This document shows, one piece after another, positions 1 to 12,070 of a stretch of DNA of 64,000 nucleotides. Source of the DNA: Lutraria lutraria. Taxonomy: Eukaryota; Mollusca; Bivalvia; Venerida; Mactridae. The stretch lies in NCBI GenBank assembly GCA_964023205.1, contig OZ026837.1, positions 10,159,689 to 10,223,688 on the forward strand. Direction: 5' to 3'. The notes below the pieces were generated by a model. That model searched no databases and was not told the origin of the DNA. It worked only from the letters and a program-made list of their open reading frames with translations. The first letter of the stretch is position 1. Each line of letters begins with the position of its first letter. A program made the translations under genes and the position numbers.

Positions 1-380
1 TTACTCTGAAATTTTAAAGTTTGTACATTATTACAGGATTGCCTTAAAGGCCCATTAGCTTTTGAATTTAGTAATACATAACAATAAATAAAATTATAAG
101 AAATATATTTAATTTGATCTTAAATAGTTTTTACATAATGAATTCATTTTTGTCACATCTCGTAAAAATGATGTCAAATGCTTAAAGTCTTATTTTTGCA
201 TACAATATCATTGAAAAGATACAAAGATAAAAGTTACTGTGCTATATTTCTATATGTACTTCGCGATTAAAAAAAGAAAATTTCTGAATGTTTTTAAGCC
301 AGTTTCACTGATAAGACATCTTTCTAGGTAAAATAAGACCTACTTTAGTTTTAACATCCAAAAATCTATTGGGGCTTTGG
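1..380 (+). repeat. Dispersed ~330-bp repeat R3, copy 1
   Basis: This is the most complete of four copies of one repeat family (others near 12861, 35905 and 40565). Shared landmarks in order are cattagctttt, gaatttagtaatac, atatcattgaaa, ctatatttctatatgtactt and the strongly kept block ctaggtaaaataagacctac near 326-345. No open frame or terminal inverted repeat is visible. All four copies lie in the same orientation. It may be part of a longer non-coding transposon or an old SINE-like unit; the family is not recognised. Confidence 0.7.
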
Positions 381-1960
381 ATAATTTTTATTTTCATGGT
401 GCCTTATATTCATGAGATATTCAACAATTTAAGTGGTAGAGTATAAAAAGTGAGCAGTGTATAAGGACGAAATCACTACTAAATGTATAATTTTAGAATG
501 ATTTGTTTAATCATTTCGTTTTGTTTTTAGTACACTAAATACCATATTGATAAAAAGTCAGGTTACTTTCTCCTAAATATGACTTACGTAGTAATTTGTT
601 GGTTTGATAAAAAATGAAAATAGAAATAAAAGATTATTGAAATAACCCGCATAACAGTAATTTAATTCATATATACTTCACCACGTAGTTAGTTTGTTGT
701 GACAGTGATTAGTGTACTTTCAGAGGAGTGTTAACAAAGTACCCGATGCGTGGCTCGAACCCGCGATCTCCTGCTTGCAAGTCAGATAATCTACCAACTG
801 AGCTAAACGGGCTGGATAAAAACACAGCCAATCTATGAATAAAACTAGTATAATACAATACTGCTACATGTGACAACCGGTGAAATTACGTGAAGATCCC
901 AATTAAGAACTAACACACTAGCATCGCGTTTTCACCATTGAGAACAGAAACATATATCACTTAAATAACACATACAGTTAAGACGTGTGGACATCATACA
1001 ATGCGACACTTACTGAGGACAATTTGATATACAGCAGTTGAAACAATGTGATCATATTTCGTGACAGAATCAATAAAATTTTCATAAAATCATCACCGCT
1101 TTAAATGATAGGATGTCTAGCATCCGAAATGTGTTCTACGTAAACTGCTATTTATCAGTTGTTGATAGTCTTAGTAACGTAAAACTAATGGGATAAATTA
1201 GGTAAGCCCTGTCGCACCCTATAGGGATCCTTCCTAACATAGCTCCTAATCTAAATAAGAAGCTATCTATCTTCAGAGTATAGTTGTTGCTTTCCCTCGG
1301 ATAGAGATTCACAATTATCTGATACAAGATAAAATTAATGACGTTTTAATGATGATAAATTCGTTATTATATATATATAAACACAAGACATGCTTTTTAC
1401 GTATACAGCTCCCCAATTTAATGTGCACCATTTACTTACCGAATAGAGCTACTCCGGGAGCTGTATTTGAAAGGATCTCTATATGGTGTGACAAGGCCCA
1501 TGTACATGTATTCACGACTGTGATTAGAATATGTTTCAGTTCACGAAGATGTACATGTTTTAATATTGCTTGTGATTTTTATGATATTTGTTGAGCTAAG
1601 TCTTTTTTAGTAAATGACTCATATTCTAGTATTCTACCTACACGTGTTTACATCATTATACTCATTCATTATACTCAGATATACATGTACTCCGCCACCC
1701 GTGGCGTGGCCATGAGTAATTAATTGTATATAGATGTATACCATATTAGTATATAACTAATAATGAATAATTAAAGAGCAAAAAACGAAGCAGGTGCTAC
1801 ACTGATAATGTTTTATTTTTACTATATCTTATAATACAGAATATACGTATATTTATACTTACCCTTATAAATAATATATTCATGTATCTGTTTATTGCAT
1901 TGTTCCTCTATCTCAGAATACTCCGTATGGATGAGGAGCAATCTCACGTCCAAAATAAAT
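381..1960. other. Non-coding spacer
   Basis: Apart from the tRNA-like sequence at 741-812, this stretch is AT-rich with no convincing exon. The open frame at 1349-1594 has no recognisable domain, no splice context and poor codon structure, and is treated as chance. Confidence 0.5.
741..812 (-). tRNA. tRNA-like sequence, anticodon TGC (Ala), probably SINE-derived or a pseudo-tRNA
   Basis: Read on the minus strand this 72-nt stretch has a tRNA-like layout: acceptor start GCCCGTT pairing with ATCGGGT, an A-box TAGCTCAGTTGG, a 7-nt anticodon loop CTTGCAA with TGC at the anticodon, and a B-box GGTTCGAGCC. The acceptor has a mismatch, a G-T pair opens it, and the innermost anticodon-stem pair is A-G, so folding is imperfect. 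A working tRNA-Ala gene is possible, but the defects and the many tRNA-derived SINEs nearby favour a decayed copy or SINE head. Confidence 0.5.
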
Positions 1961-1970
1961 TATTTATTCT

Positions 1971-2614
1971 ATTCTACTCTGCTCTTCTCTACTCAGGGCA
2001 ACAATTATCTCCTCTACTCCGTTCTACTCTGTTCTGCTCTTCTCTACTCCGTTCTACTCGGTTCAGCTCTCCTCTACTCCGTTCTACTCTGTTCTGCTCT
2101 CCTCGACTCCGTTATATTCGGTTCAGCTCTCCTCTACTCCGTTCTACTCTGTTCTGCTCTCCTCTACTCCGTTCTACTCTGTTCTGCCCTTATGTACTCC
2201 GTTCTACTCTGTTCTGCTCTTCTCTACTCCGTTCTACTCTGTTCTGCTCTTCTCTACTCCGTTCTACTCTGTTCTGCTCTTCTCTATTCCGTTCTACTCG
2301 GTTCAGCTCTCCTCTACTCCGTTCTACTCTGTTCTGCTCTTCTATACTCCGTTCTGTTCTGCTCTTGTCTACTCCGTTCTCCTCTCATCTACTCTGTTCT
2401 ACTCTGTTCTGCTCTTCTCTACTTCGTTCTACTCTGTTCTGCTCTTGTCTACTTCGTTCAACTCTGTTCTGCTCTTGTCTACTTCGTTCAACTCTGTTCT
2501 GCTCTTGTCTACTTCGTTCAACTCTGTTCTGCTCTTGTCTACTTCGTTCAACTCTGTTCTGCTCTTGTCTACTTCGTTCAACTCTGTTCTGCTCTTTTCT
2601 ACTCCGTTCTGTTA
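1971..2614. repeat. Pyrimidine-rich minisatellite, 30-bp unit built from 5/10-bp subunits
   Basis: The array is made of TTCTxCTCxx pentamer pairs (ctctactccg, ttctactctg, ttctgctct) in a 30-bp higher-order unit. The 3' part, 2431-2580, is five exact 30-bp units beginning actctgttctg, so the latest expansion was there. Because 30 is divisible by three, the plus-strand frames stay open for over 200 codons and give Leu/Ser/Cys-rich translations; these are by-products of the repeat, not proteins. The C+T-rich top strand could form unusual structures. Confidence 0.9.
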
Positions 2615-2867
2615 TGTTGCGTCAAGATTACCATTCATTTTGACATATTTGGTGTAAAACTTGTACTGCTGTACAGTACTACTTATTGTTCTCTGTTGTT
2701 TCCATACCCTTCACTGTTTCTATACATTATGTAACAATGTATACTTAGGTACCTGTAATGGTTTTATAATAAAATAAATAACATGTTATCTATTTCACTG
2801 GTTGTAGGTAACAAATTAATGATGAAAAAAATGCAAGTACCTCTACAATCTTTTTCTATTATTTATC

Positions 2868-3055
2868 TGTTGTTTAGCGGTCCATTTGACAGTTATGGTC
2901 AGTTCAGATCCGCCGGGCATTTATATCCATACTCTTTTTAAATAGTTTTTCCTGGTTCTCGTGCCTCCCTGAGAAATTCGAAAGGCAGAGCCGAGAATCG
3001 AATCCACGACCTTTCGATTAGTAGTCAAGCGCGTTACCACTCGAGCACCTATCTA
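2868..3055 (-). repeat. tRNA-derived SINE, family S1
   Basis: On the minus strand the 5' head carries an A-box-like GTGCTCGAGTGG and a B-box-like GGATTCGATTC about 30 bases later, typical of an internal RNA polymerase III promoter. The downstream body has ctcagggaggcacgag and gggcattt-type landmarks (plus-strand reading) shared with the element at 5065-5350 and with a tail piece at 61800-61905. Confidence 0.7.
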
Positions 3056-3411
3056 CACTTTTTATAAGGTAAAGCGTCTCAATTGCTTTGTATAAATTAG
3101 TGTACAATTTTCTCAAATCTTAAACTTGCATTTTTCTTGCATTCTTTAAATCAATAGAATTCATTTAAATGTAAATTATACTACTCTCTATTGACACAGA
3201 TAACATATACTAGTAGTCCATGATTAGTACGTTCGTTTACTGTTTCATGAAACTTTGATTATTTAGATTTAAACATTGAGTTCTAATATTGAATCATAGC
3301 GGATTGTATTTGTGAATGATTTAGCATGTATCTTGATTCTTTGTCTTATTGTCTGTTCACCAGAAACTAATGTTATAAACAATTGAATCTCACAACCATA
3401 TTGCCAATATA

Positions 3412-3660
3412 TAGAGCCCAGCCTCCTTAGTCGAGTAGTTAATGTAGCTGGCTTCAATTCACTGTAACCACTCACTGATAGAGGGCCGTGGATTCGAGCC
3501 CCGCTACCGACTATGTCTCTTCATGTGTGAGACAGTAAGCAGTTGCTTACGGAAGATGGGAGTCTATCACTGGTTCTTCCCAGGAACGATGGTTAGGTGA
3601 ACTGTCCACCACATGACTCTGACTGTTGAATGAGGGCGTAAAACCCAAAACGAAAAGACA
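3412..3660 (+). repeat. tRNA-derived SINE, family S2, full-length copy
   Basis: The head has an A-box-like TAGTCGAGTAG and a B-box GATTCGAGCCCC. The body contains gcagttgcttacggaagatg, ggaacgatggttaggtg and gactctgactgttgaa, and ends gggcgtaaaacccaaaacg. The same body occurs at 11889-12070 and 17365-17530, so this is a dispersed SINE with three copies here, all on the plus strand. Confidence 0.8.
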
Positions 3661-4134
3661 ATATAGAGAAATTTTAATCAACATAGGTACGGAGTCCAAT
3701 AGGCATACATTGTTTTTATAAGGCTCGCCATTTGGAACAACAGCTTAAGCATTGAAATGGCCTCCATTAACTTTCTAATACATGTGTTTGTACTTGAAGT
3801 CCAGGGAGGATTAACTTACACACTAGGTTGATGGATAATTATCTGATACATAAAAAACAATTGATGTTTGATAAATAGTTCTTCGTTAAGTCAATAAGTT
3901 GTCATATGTGAGTGTGAAAAACGAGTTATTTATTGAAAAAGACAATGCTATAATACCATAAGGCTCACACCTGGTGATGTGTCTATTCATTATAAATAAT
4001 GGATGTTAAAGAATAGTTTTGTAATATCTACAATTAGACGCTATTAGAAATCTACAGAATGTGAATTTGAATACATGTTCTGATGTATTTGAATAAAGGG
4101 CGAATTACCAACAAGGCGTACACTTGTACATGCA

Positions 4135-4320
4135 CAGTCAAACCTGTGTAAGCGACCACCTCCGAATAAAGGCCAGCCTTTGATTAAAGGCCATTCTTTC
4201 AAAAACTGCCATGAGTCATTGATTATTTAGAATAAAATTACCTCTAAATAAAGGCAACCTGTCAATAAAGGCCACATTTTGTCTTTCCTATGGTGGACTT
4301 TGTTTACAGGTTTGAATGTA
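4135..4320 (+). mobile_element. MITE, family M1 (pogo-like termini)
   Basis: The left end is cagtcaaacctgtgtaag and the right end is acaggtttgaatgta, which form an inverted repeat. Inside are repeated 'aataaaggcc' motifs and the block gtctttcctatggtgg. Other copies lie at 25781, 32461, 32834 (reversed) and 34002, and the right end is the source of the tandem array at 20291-21405. The TIR resembles those of pogo/Tigger-type elements of the Tc1-mariner superfamily; this assignment is inferred from the termini only. Confidence 0.75.
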
Positions 4321-4350
4321 CATGTGTATATAATAATCTTCATCAAGACC

Positions 4351-4548
4351 GCGTGCTGAGACTCGGATAAAAAATGGTCATTGAGTTAGTCTCAGCATTC
4401 AGTAGAAATATAGACGCAAAATTATATTTTTGCTGAGAGGTTGTTGCTCTAGAGAGGTTAAATTTATAGTAAAATCGTGCAGTGGACTAAAATTATGCTG
4501 TAGTTGAAGGGATGTTGTTGCTGAAGAGAGGTTGTACTGTATATATAT
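4351..4548 (+). mobile_element. Partial MITE, family M2, next to a short hairpin
   Basis: An 11-bp inverted repeat, tgctgagactc ... gagttagtctcagca, lies at 4351-4396. It is followed by an M2 fragment containing gttgttgctctagagaggtt, ttgaagggatgttgttgctg and the right terminus gagaggttgtactgta. The left terminus of M2 is missing or replaced. Confidence 0.6.
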
Positions 4549-5064
4549 CACCAACATTCTGCTTTATGTCACCAAGTAAGTTTCATATCTGTTCGAGAAT
4601 ATATAATATGTACTGCTGATTACGGTGTAATGAATTTTCTATGGAATAATAATCACAATTTGTCACATATGTGATGATATTGAATTCCTATATCTTACCA
4701 ATCTAAATAGGCAGTTTTTCCTGTCTTTTTAATAGTATTTCTAACGTCATATAATTGATTAATCATTTTGAAAATTAAACGCATGTTGCTACGTATTGTG
4801 TACAGCCATCATTTTTCAATGTAAATGTATCTTTATGATGGAGCTCATCATACGGACATCTCTTTTAATACCGCCATAAGAATACATTGAATTGTTAAAA
4901 GATGCTGAATAATTGTTTATCCACGACATAGCACCGATTTGTCACTTAACGCAAGAAAGACAACTCGTATTAGACTATAGTACATACTTTGTATTTAGTA
5001 GTTCTTTCCCTTAGATTAGGTTTGAGTACCCGTGCATTTTCTAATACTGTCTCTAGATCTATGG

Positions 5065-5350
5065 TAATTAATTTCGGAGCCGCCCAAGAGAAGAGGGGAG
5101 ATAAGATATAGGAGAACCGGGCATTTATATTCCTACTCATATTACGAAAAGTTTATCCTGGTTCTTTATCCTGGCCGGTGTAAAGTACTGATACACTATA
5201 CACGCCTCGGCAAATTTCTGTGATTTTCTGGACACAGTACTTGGGGACACTTATAAAGAGTCCCTGAGGAATGCGAAAGGCGGAGTCGAAATTCGAACCC
5301 ACGCCTTTTCGTTTAGAAGTCCATCACGTTACCAATAGAGCATCGATCAT
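5065..5350 (-). repeat. tRNA-derived SINE, family S1, longer copy
   Basis: The minus strand reads from a tRNA-like head (gcatcg ... cattggtaacgtgatgg, B-box GGTTCGAATTTC near 5295) through a body with agactctttataagtgtcc-like sequence to gggcatttatattcc (plus-strand reading, near 5118). It shares the flag blocks gagccgccca and gggcatttata with the S1 copy at 2868. It is about 100 bp longer than that copy because of an internal segment around 5160-5250. Confidence 0.65.
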
Positions 5351-5654
5351 CTCCACCATTTCTATATTACCGATGTAGTATGACTGCTTATTTTGAAACT
5401 ACACGCATTGTATATATAATGCATTCTAAGGCTTTTGTCAGCAGGAACACATAATAATGTGGACAACAATGTCTATATGTTGTGTTATGCTTAGTGGGGG
5501 ACGAGAAAATGATCCAGTTGAGTTTTACGGCAAATCTGATCACAGATCAGCCTATATCATTGAGAAAGGCAAGTTCGAAGTCTCCATTAAATAGATTACA
5601 CGTGACTTTGATGATATGACAACCAAACACATTATTTCATTTTGTTTCATATCG

Positions 5655-5700
5655 AGCGACAGGTACGTCGTACACCCATTTGCTCGACAGTAATTTCCCT
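5655..5700. repeat. Short dispersed repeat, copy a
   Basis: The segment gcgacaggtacgtcgtacac followed by ccatttgctcgacagt is repeated at 22259-22303 with one or two changes. It belongs to an unrecognised repeat family. Confidence 0.6.
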
Positions 5701-5857
5701 TAAATATCCAATATTTTGTTGATCGTCGGTGCAATTCAAAACCCTCGTAACCGTCTTAGTAACTTTTCAGGTGGGTAAAAAACTGTAGCATTTTATCTTT
5801 TCTGGCCAAAAGAAGTAGCTAGTACTTCGCCTCGAGCAACACACAAAAAAGCATTCT

Positions 5858-6068
5858 GGGGCCGTATTCACGAAGCTCCTAAGGGAAAAATATTCCTTCG
5901 TTAAGTTTAAGGATTTTCCTTAGATTTCTATGATTCTCCCTTAGATATAAGGAAATTCCTAAGGAGCTTTGTGAATAGTAAGTTAAGGAATTTCCTTACC
6001 TAAGGAGATTTCTTACAACCTAAGGAAATTATTTACCTTAACCTTAGGAGCTTCGTGAATACGGCCCC
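5858..6068. mobile_element. MITE with ~27-bp near-perfect TIRs (GGGGCCGTATTCACGAAGC)
   Basis: The left end GGGGCCGTATTCACGAAGC, continuing TCCTAAGG, is matched exactly by the reverse complement of the right end at 6042-6068. The 211-bp element has no coding capacity. A third partial copy of the terminus lies inside at about 5962-5987 (ctaaggagctttgtgaat), and CCTTAGG/CTAAGG motifs recur throughout. No clear target duplication can be called from the flanks (ctgg on both sides is possible), so the superfamily is open. Confidence 0.85.
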
Positions 6069-6294
6069 TGGTTAATTTGAAACATAGGATTACAAGTGAC
6101 CTAGATAAAATGGTTGAAGATGAAATGACCGGTTATATTCTTAAACCTACCAGAAAATCATTAGACCTAGAAATAGGAGATTGCACGGAAATTTACATAC
6201 GGAAAATGTTCTTTCTTGGTGATTCTACTACGCGATGTTTCGAGATATTTTAGTAATCAATCACAAATGAATTTTCTTAATTTGGTAACATTTA

Positions 6295-6540
6295 CCACGA
6301 CCTTATACTGTAAATCCGATATTATTCGCGATGATTTTATTTTCTCTAAAATTCGCGAATGGGAAGCTTCGTGAATTCACAAGTCCGCGTATTTTTATTA
6401 ACAGAACGTAAGCACTGGGGGCCAACGACGTATCACGAGAGGCGGTTCGCATCGAAAACATGTGTATGTTATACAACGAAATTTTATGTAAACAGTCTCT
6501 GGTTTTCTGACCTCCACATGCCATTTTGAAATGTTTGACC
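6295..6540. repeat. Dispersed repeat containing a highly conserved ~65-bp core, copy 1
   Basis: The core at about 6413-6478 (ggggccaacgacgtatca, gaggcggttcgcatcgaaaa, catgtgtatgttat) reappears reversed at 8855-8925 with only about two differences. The flank attattcgcgatgattttat with repeated 'attcgcga' motifs is also repeat-like. A minus-strand frame covers it, but the sequence is read as a repeat rather than a gene. Confidence 0.65.
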
Positions 6541-7284
6541 TGCAGGGGGACGAAATGTTAGTTTTTTTATTGTCTTGTTAGTTGTTTTTATTAAGTGTGT
6601 ATTTGCCGTTGTAAAATGTGTTTTCTGTACAATGATTGCGTTGTCATTCATCAAATTATGCCAGATTAGTCCGTTATTCTGTGTAAAAAACAGTTTTCCT
6701 CAAAATTATTGTGACATGAAACCCATTTGTAAAATATTTAGCACTCATGATACAGGCATCATGTCTGTGAACATAACTTAGCATCTCCCCACCGCTTATC
6801 AGATTCAATAGAATGTATACACGTTAATATAACAAGGCCTTTCGCACTAGACAAGTGTGTATGGTGTCAACTGAAGTCTCTTTGATGTATATGTTACTAA
6901 CAGAGTGTGTGATGTTTCAGTCTGAAGTCAAATGCGTATATCAATTAATATTTCGCAGTTGACAGATATCTATTTAATTATGTGTGATTGTCTAAAGAGA
7001 ACAGTTAAAATTGTCAGATGGTCTTATCATTTAATAACTGCATTATAATAGATTTAGGCGCATATACTTATATATATAATTTTCTAGTTTGAACAATTTA
7101 GAAATCTGCTGTTATCTAAAAAGTTTGATTGCATTTCTTCGATTCGTTAACACCATTGCCCCATTCATTAGTATATATAGCAATGTTGCAACGTGCTCGT
7201 CAATCCAAGCGTGATTTGCACCGAATTCGCCAATATCCACCATTTGGAAAGAGGTGACCCAGTCTTAAAGACGTCTACGGTAAG

Positions 7285-7882
7285 TTATAATGCCCCCATC
7301 ACACCAGAGCACGTCCGCACCACGCTCGCAAAGTTTCTATCACGTCCTAAAAATTTTGATGGCAGGGACGGGGTCAACTCGAAAAGAAATGATGCACTCA
7401 GGCTCGCACTACGCCCTTACAACGTCTTTGTCAAGTTCTCACTGCGTCTATCACGTTGCCAGTGAGTTCATTACACGTGCCGCGAGCTTCCCGTTGTCGC
7501 CAGGTCTATTGCGTTAATACTACGCCCAAATTATGTGCTAACTACGTCCATGCAGACTAAACTGCGCTCTCCCTAGGTCCTAATAACGTCCTCATTGCAT
7601 TCACTAGCTCCGTATGTATACTGTACCATATGTGTCCATTTATATTAACTGGTCATGATGGCCAAACAGAAGTCTTCTTTCTGCTTATAGTCATGCACTA
7701 ACGCAACATAATCTAAGTTGCTTCATGTTTCTTTTTCTTCTATTTCTTATTTAGAAAACGGCAATTTCAGCATCCAAATGGCTTTTCAGGTGGTACAATA
7801 ACAAAATGCATTCATTTGCTAACGTCCTGTCAGGACGCGGTGGTGGTAGTGCAATCGTTGCCCTAGTGTGATGGGGTTATAA
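7285..7882. mobile_element. Non-autonomous DNA transposon with ~20-bp TIRs
   Basis: The left end TTATAATGCCCCCATCACAC and the right end (reverse complement TTATAACCCCATCACACTAG) form an imperfect TIR about 600 bp apart. The interior is richer in GC than the surroundings, has several 'acgtc' motifs (for example aacgtcctgtcaggacg near 7823) and short chance frames at 7193-7517, and encodes no recognisable transposase. The superfamily cannot be assigned. Confidence 0.65.
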
Positions 7883-8854
7883 TTAGAGTAGAAGTGATGG
7901 ATTGAAGAAGCTTTTGTAATTGTACTACGGTCTCTTTTATTGTTTCATCGGTAACGTTAGATCTACTTTTTCAAAGTCCTCTGCGTCTGAGCATAGTATA
8001 GTTGTGTCCAATTGTTCCGTCAGTTCAGCACCATCTGGTTGAGAAACTTCTGTACATCCCGGATTCCGCTTGTTTCAGGAACAATTGGCAATGGACAGAC
8101 TTAGTTTGTGTGTTCACTTTAAGAAATTTCCATATTGGTCTGTCACTTGTTACATTATTAAAATTTTGTAGGTATTAATTTTTCCAGTTTCCGTGATCGT
8201 GTCGTGTCGTCGATGGTGTAGATAACGTAATGGTCCTTCATTTTAAGTTGCATTGTGATATTTAGTTGTACCTCCTCTATCATCTGCTTCCCTAATGAAC
8301 GTAACTCTCTATATGCTGGAGTTTGCACAGTGTCATTGCGCTTCTAAAATGCTAGAAAATGGTGAACGGCAGTACATACACACCACGTGGTCTGTATCCT
8401 GAAATTGATTTTGACTTCAATGAGCAACGTACACATGAAGAGTGACCTTCGTTTAGCACCATACACACACTCTGTGAGAAACAAACACAGTCGTAGTATG
8501 CAAAGAAAACCCGTTCATATGTACTTATTACACCTACAGAACATTTCTAATGAAGACAAAATGATTGAATAAGTATACCTTACCCAGTAAGTATAAGAAA
8601 TGATACTCACAAGCAATATTTTAATGAAAAATCAACCAAAACCAGACTGTCTACGAACATCCCTAACTTTTGAGCTTAATTCATACGTAATTGGTACTCA
8701 ATTAACTGCATACAACTGTTTCATAGTATTAAACGTTTCTACTAACCATGTTTCATGCTTGGAATATGATATTTCAGCAAAATACAATGTCACTAACTAC
8801 GAAAAATGTCGTCCTTAGCTTTTCAACCACGTTATGTGTACATAACATGTGTCG

Positions 8855-8945
8855 TTTGTCGTTGCATAACATACACATGTTTTCGATGCGAACCGCCTCT
8901 CATGATACGTCGTTGGCCCCTAGTGGTAGGGACTATCCGAAATTT
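8855..8945. repeat. Conserved ~65-bp repeat core, copy 2 (reversed)
   Basis: This is the reverse complement of the core at 6413-6478. Reading frames across both copies give the same short peptide (containing NIHMFSMRTAS and DTSLAPS), which explains the chance frames at 6303-6524 and 8748-8972. Confidence 0.65.
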
Positions 8946-8972
8946 ATCGTCCAAAAGTCGTTAAATTTGTGA

Positions 8973-10880
8973 TGAAATATTTTCTTTAATATAAGGGGTT
9001 ATTTGACGTGAACATTTGCTTGTTTTACCTTTGATATCACAATTAAAGAATATGATGAAAAATGGTAAAATTGTTGATAATAATTTTAATTTGATAAATC
9101 AACCTATAATATATGTTCGAAAAACGGAGTTAACGCTAAGATCAAGTATGATCGACTAATTACCTCTTCATTCCTTGATTTTAGATGTTGAAAAAGCATC
9201 TTTATTGTATCTGGTGTGCATTTTTACAATAACTTGCATGGTTAGTCGTGTTCATGCGATAGTTAGTGATTAATTTGAAATTCTTTTCTATTGTATTTTT
9301 TCTTAGATAAGATAATTGACCATATTGGATCCAAGCAAGCACGTTTCACATTTATTCCAGAGTTACTTTATCTTTCTTTTTTTTAACTTTTGCATACTGT
9401 CTGTCGTGTCATGTCTACACAATTTATTTTAGTCATATTACACATTTCGTCCTAAACAATTAACTCTACTCAACCCCTTCTATACCCCCATCAAACAGCA
9501 ATAAAGTCCAATCGAGTCGCTTTTCAAGGTCTCGCTAAATACTTTTTGCATTTCTTGGCATGACGTATTAATTATTCAGAAAAATCCTCATTCTATTGGA
9601 TGATTCAGAGGAAACTCTTCCTTCCATTCGGTTAAATTTACCACGCCAACTTATAGCAATTGCTTAATGTGTACTTTTTGTGTTTGTAAAATTTGTAAAG
9701 AAAAGATTTACGAAATTCAACTTTATCTTATGCGATAGAAATACATTTAAGTTATAAACCGTTCTAGACAATCATTTTTCAATAGTGGAATTAATACAAA
9801 TGTATACAGTAAATATGACTAAATTCATAATTGATTAATTAACATTTATTGGACTGTTATTGAACAAACAATGTAAGTGTCCCTTCACTTCAATGTGTAT
9901 GTGTGCATGAAGACATATGCATCATATATAAACACACATATGTCACATATGTATTACTACATTTATCTAAGTCCTTGATATAAAGATAAAAAATCCCGCA
10001 AGATTGATGGAGCATAATTATGCAAACGGTTCGTTCACTATTTTTAGGAAATTCATAAAGTCATACTTTTTACAGAGTAAATAACATCATAGAAACTTCA
10101 CGGCTGTCTTTTTAAAGATATTTTTCGCGAACGTATGTTAGTCCAGATATATAATAAAAAATATGATAAATAACTATCATTAAGGAAATCCTGAATGATT
10201 TAAACTTGTCAACATCGTCAGAGGCCCAACTTAGTCAACGGACACCTGATTTAACGATGATATAATATCTCATTTAGAAGTCGTATAATGTCAGGGACCG
10301 AGGTAAATCTTTATTTAGGTATTATATCCCGCTGAACAGATACGTTATACGATTTAAACTGTAGAAATATATCAATAAGATCATAATTTAGAAGCGATGA
10401 AAACACAATTAGTGATAATGTGTAAGCAGAAAAACTGGAATTGTCACATACATCAGTTTCAACTTTAAATGTGTTTCATTGGATAGAACATTCCCCTGAC
10501 CAATGATATTGCAGGATTAGACCAAGTTACCAATTATATAAGCTTACAATTATGGTATTATCTTGAACGCAAACAGTTTGGAATCATCGAGATCGGTGTT
10601 GAGGTAAGCGCTTTTATTTTCATTATTTCTAGTTATTAGTTAGATACGTTTTACCAATTTACAAGTAAAGAGCACAGAACTTTATTTAAGACGTGTACGT
10701 ATTACTTACATAATCATACAGTATAGATACAATACATTATAAATATCAAGGTCAGTAATAATATAAAGAAGAAGAAAATCTATAATTATTTTGCATACAT
10801 GAGAATGAAATAGTCATGAATTCAAATAGCATGTATATAAACCACTCATTTACTCCAAAAAAAAACAGGATGTAAATAAA
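8973..10880. other. AT-rich spacer, nothing recognised
   Basis: No exon, RNA gene, tandem array or terminal inverted repeat was found by eye in these 1.9 kb. Confidence 0.5.
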
Positions 10881-11222
10881 ATTATCTAAAAAATTATTCA
10901 TGTCATCTCTGGTTGGTCGTAACATTAACAATTTTCAGTAAAGAGCAAAATTAAACATTACATTTTTGTCACAATTGTTCATTAAACAAAACATACTTAT
11001 AATATGATACTCATCCTCTATATCACGTGTATTACAAATTTGACAAAATCTTTCGTCTCGAGGAATATTATTTCTAGTGTACGTACCAGTATGGATTCTT
11101 ATGGAATGTCCTGGTATTTTTAAACAAGTAATTAACATACGTTTACGAGTTATTAGGTAAATAATCCAAGTATGATTCATATTCAAAAATAAGTATACAC
11201 GTGTAAATTGGTTATATAACAT
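10880..11222 (-). pseudogene. LINE remnant: C-terminal end of a non-LTR reverse-transcriptase ORF
   Basis: The minus-strand frame at 10935-11222 contains IPGHSIRIHTGTYTRNNIPR followed by DERFCQICNTRDIEDEYHII. This is the pattern, just after the RT domain of many invertebrate LINE ORF2 products, of a small CxxC...H(F/I) cysteine-histidine knuckle. No catalytic RT motifs are present upstream, and the frame after EYHII looks internally deleted before the closing NFALY. It is a 5'-truncated, non-functional retrotransposon copy. LINE clade is not assignable. Confidence 0.6.
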
Positions 11223-11888
11223 ATTAGCACATTGCTTGTTTCCTTAGAACTAAACCAACACTGTAAAACACAAACAATCTCTGACTAGTAATCGCTTGCC
11301 CATCACCGCTGTTTGTTTAAATCGCACCTGGAACTAAATTTCATACATGTGACGAAGTCATCCGGCTAGCCATTGATGCTACCCAAGTGTACGCCTCTTG
11401 TCTTCGTCCGCCGATGAAGCGGAAAAGTCTTTTAATGACACTGGCTGTCGGTGCGACGGTAAACTGTCATCAACCTAAATGGTGGAATAAATTTTTTAAA
11501 CAGTCTAGATCCTGAGAAATTTCACGTTGATTATACAAGCCAAAGTTACATTCGAAACTGCAGTAGTATGAAGCGATATCGTAAACAACATAAACTTTAC
11601 TGAATCATAATTGGGTGCAACAACTTATTCAATTTTGATATTGTTCAAATCTCTTCTTGAAATTAGTCAAAATATCAAGCTCATAGGATTTAACAATATT
11701 CAAGAAGATTATTGATGCAAATATGGTGCACACATTTTTTAAATAGTTACTACAAGGCAAATTTAGATAATATCTAACGTTTAATAAAACATTTACCTTT
11801 TACATCTGATTTACTATTATTCTGAAATGTTTGGTGACAAAGTATGCATTTTTTTCATTCCAACACATGTATTTCAATAATAAATAAA

Positions 11889-12070
11889 CGGGTCGTGGGT
11901 TCGAGCCCAGCTACCGACCATGACTCTTTATGTGAGAAAGTAGGCAGTTGCGTACGGAAGATGGGAGTCTAGTACTGAATCTTACCAGGAACGATGGTTA
12001 GGTGAACTGTCCGCCTCACATGACTATGACTGTTGAAAAGGGGCGTAAATCCTGATGAAACAAACAAACA
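11889..12070 (+). repeat. tRNA-derived SINE, family S2, 5'-truncated
   Basis: It starts at the B-box (gggttcgagcccagctaccg) and keeps the body landmarks gtacggaagatgggagtct, ggaacgatggttaggtga and tgactgttgaaaaggggcg, ending in an A-rich tail. The missing head is typical of 5' truncation on retrotransposition. Confidence 0.75.

Noticed and set aside
741..812. Fully functional tRNA-Ala gene
   Set aside because: Stem mismatches make a decayed or SINE-related copy more likely; reported only as tRNA-like.
1882..2734. Long Leu/Ser/Cys-rich frames of 250-280 codons
   Set aside because: They are produced by the 30-bp minisatellite, which stays open in more than one plus-strand frame; the flanks have no exon features.
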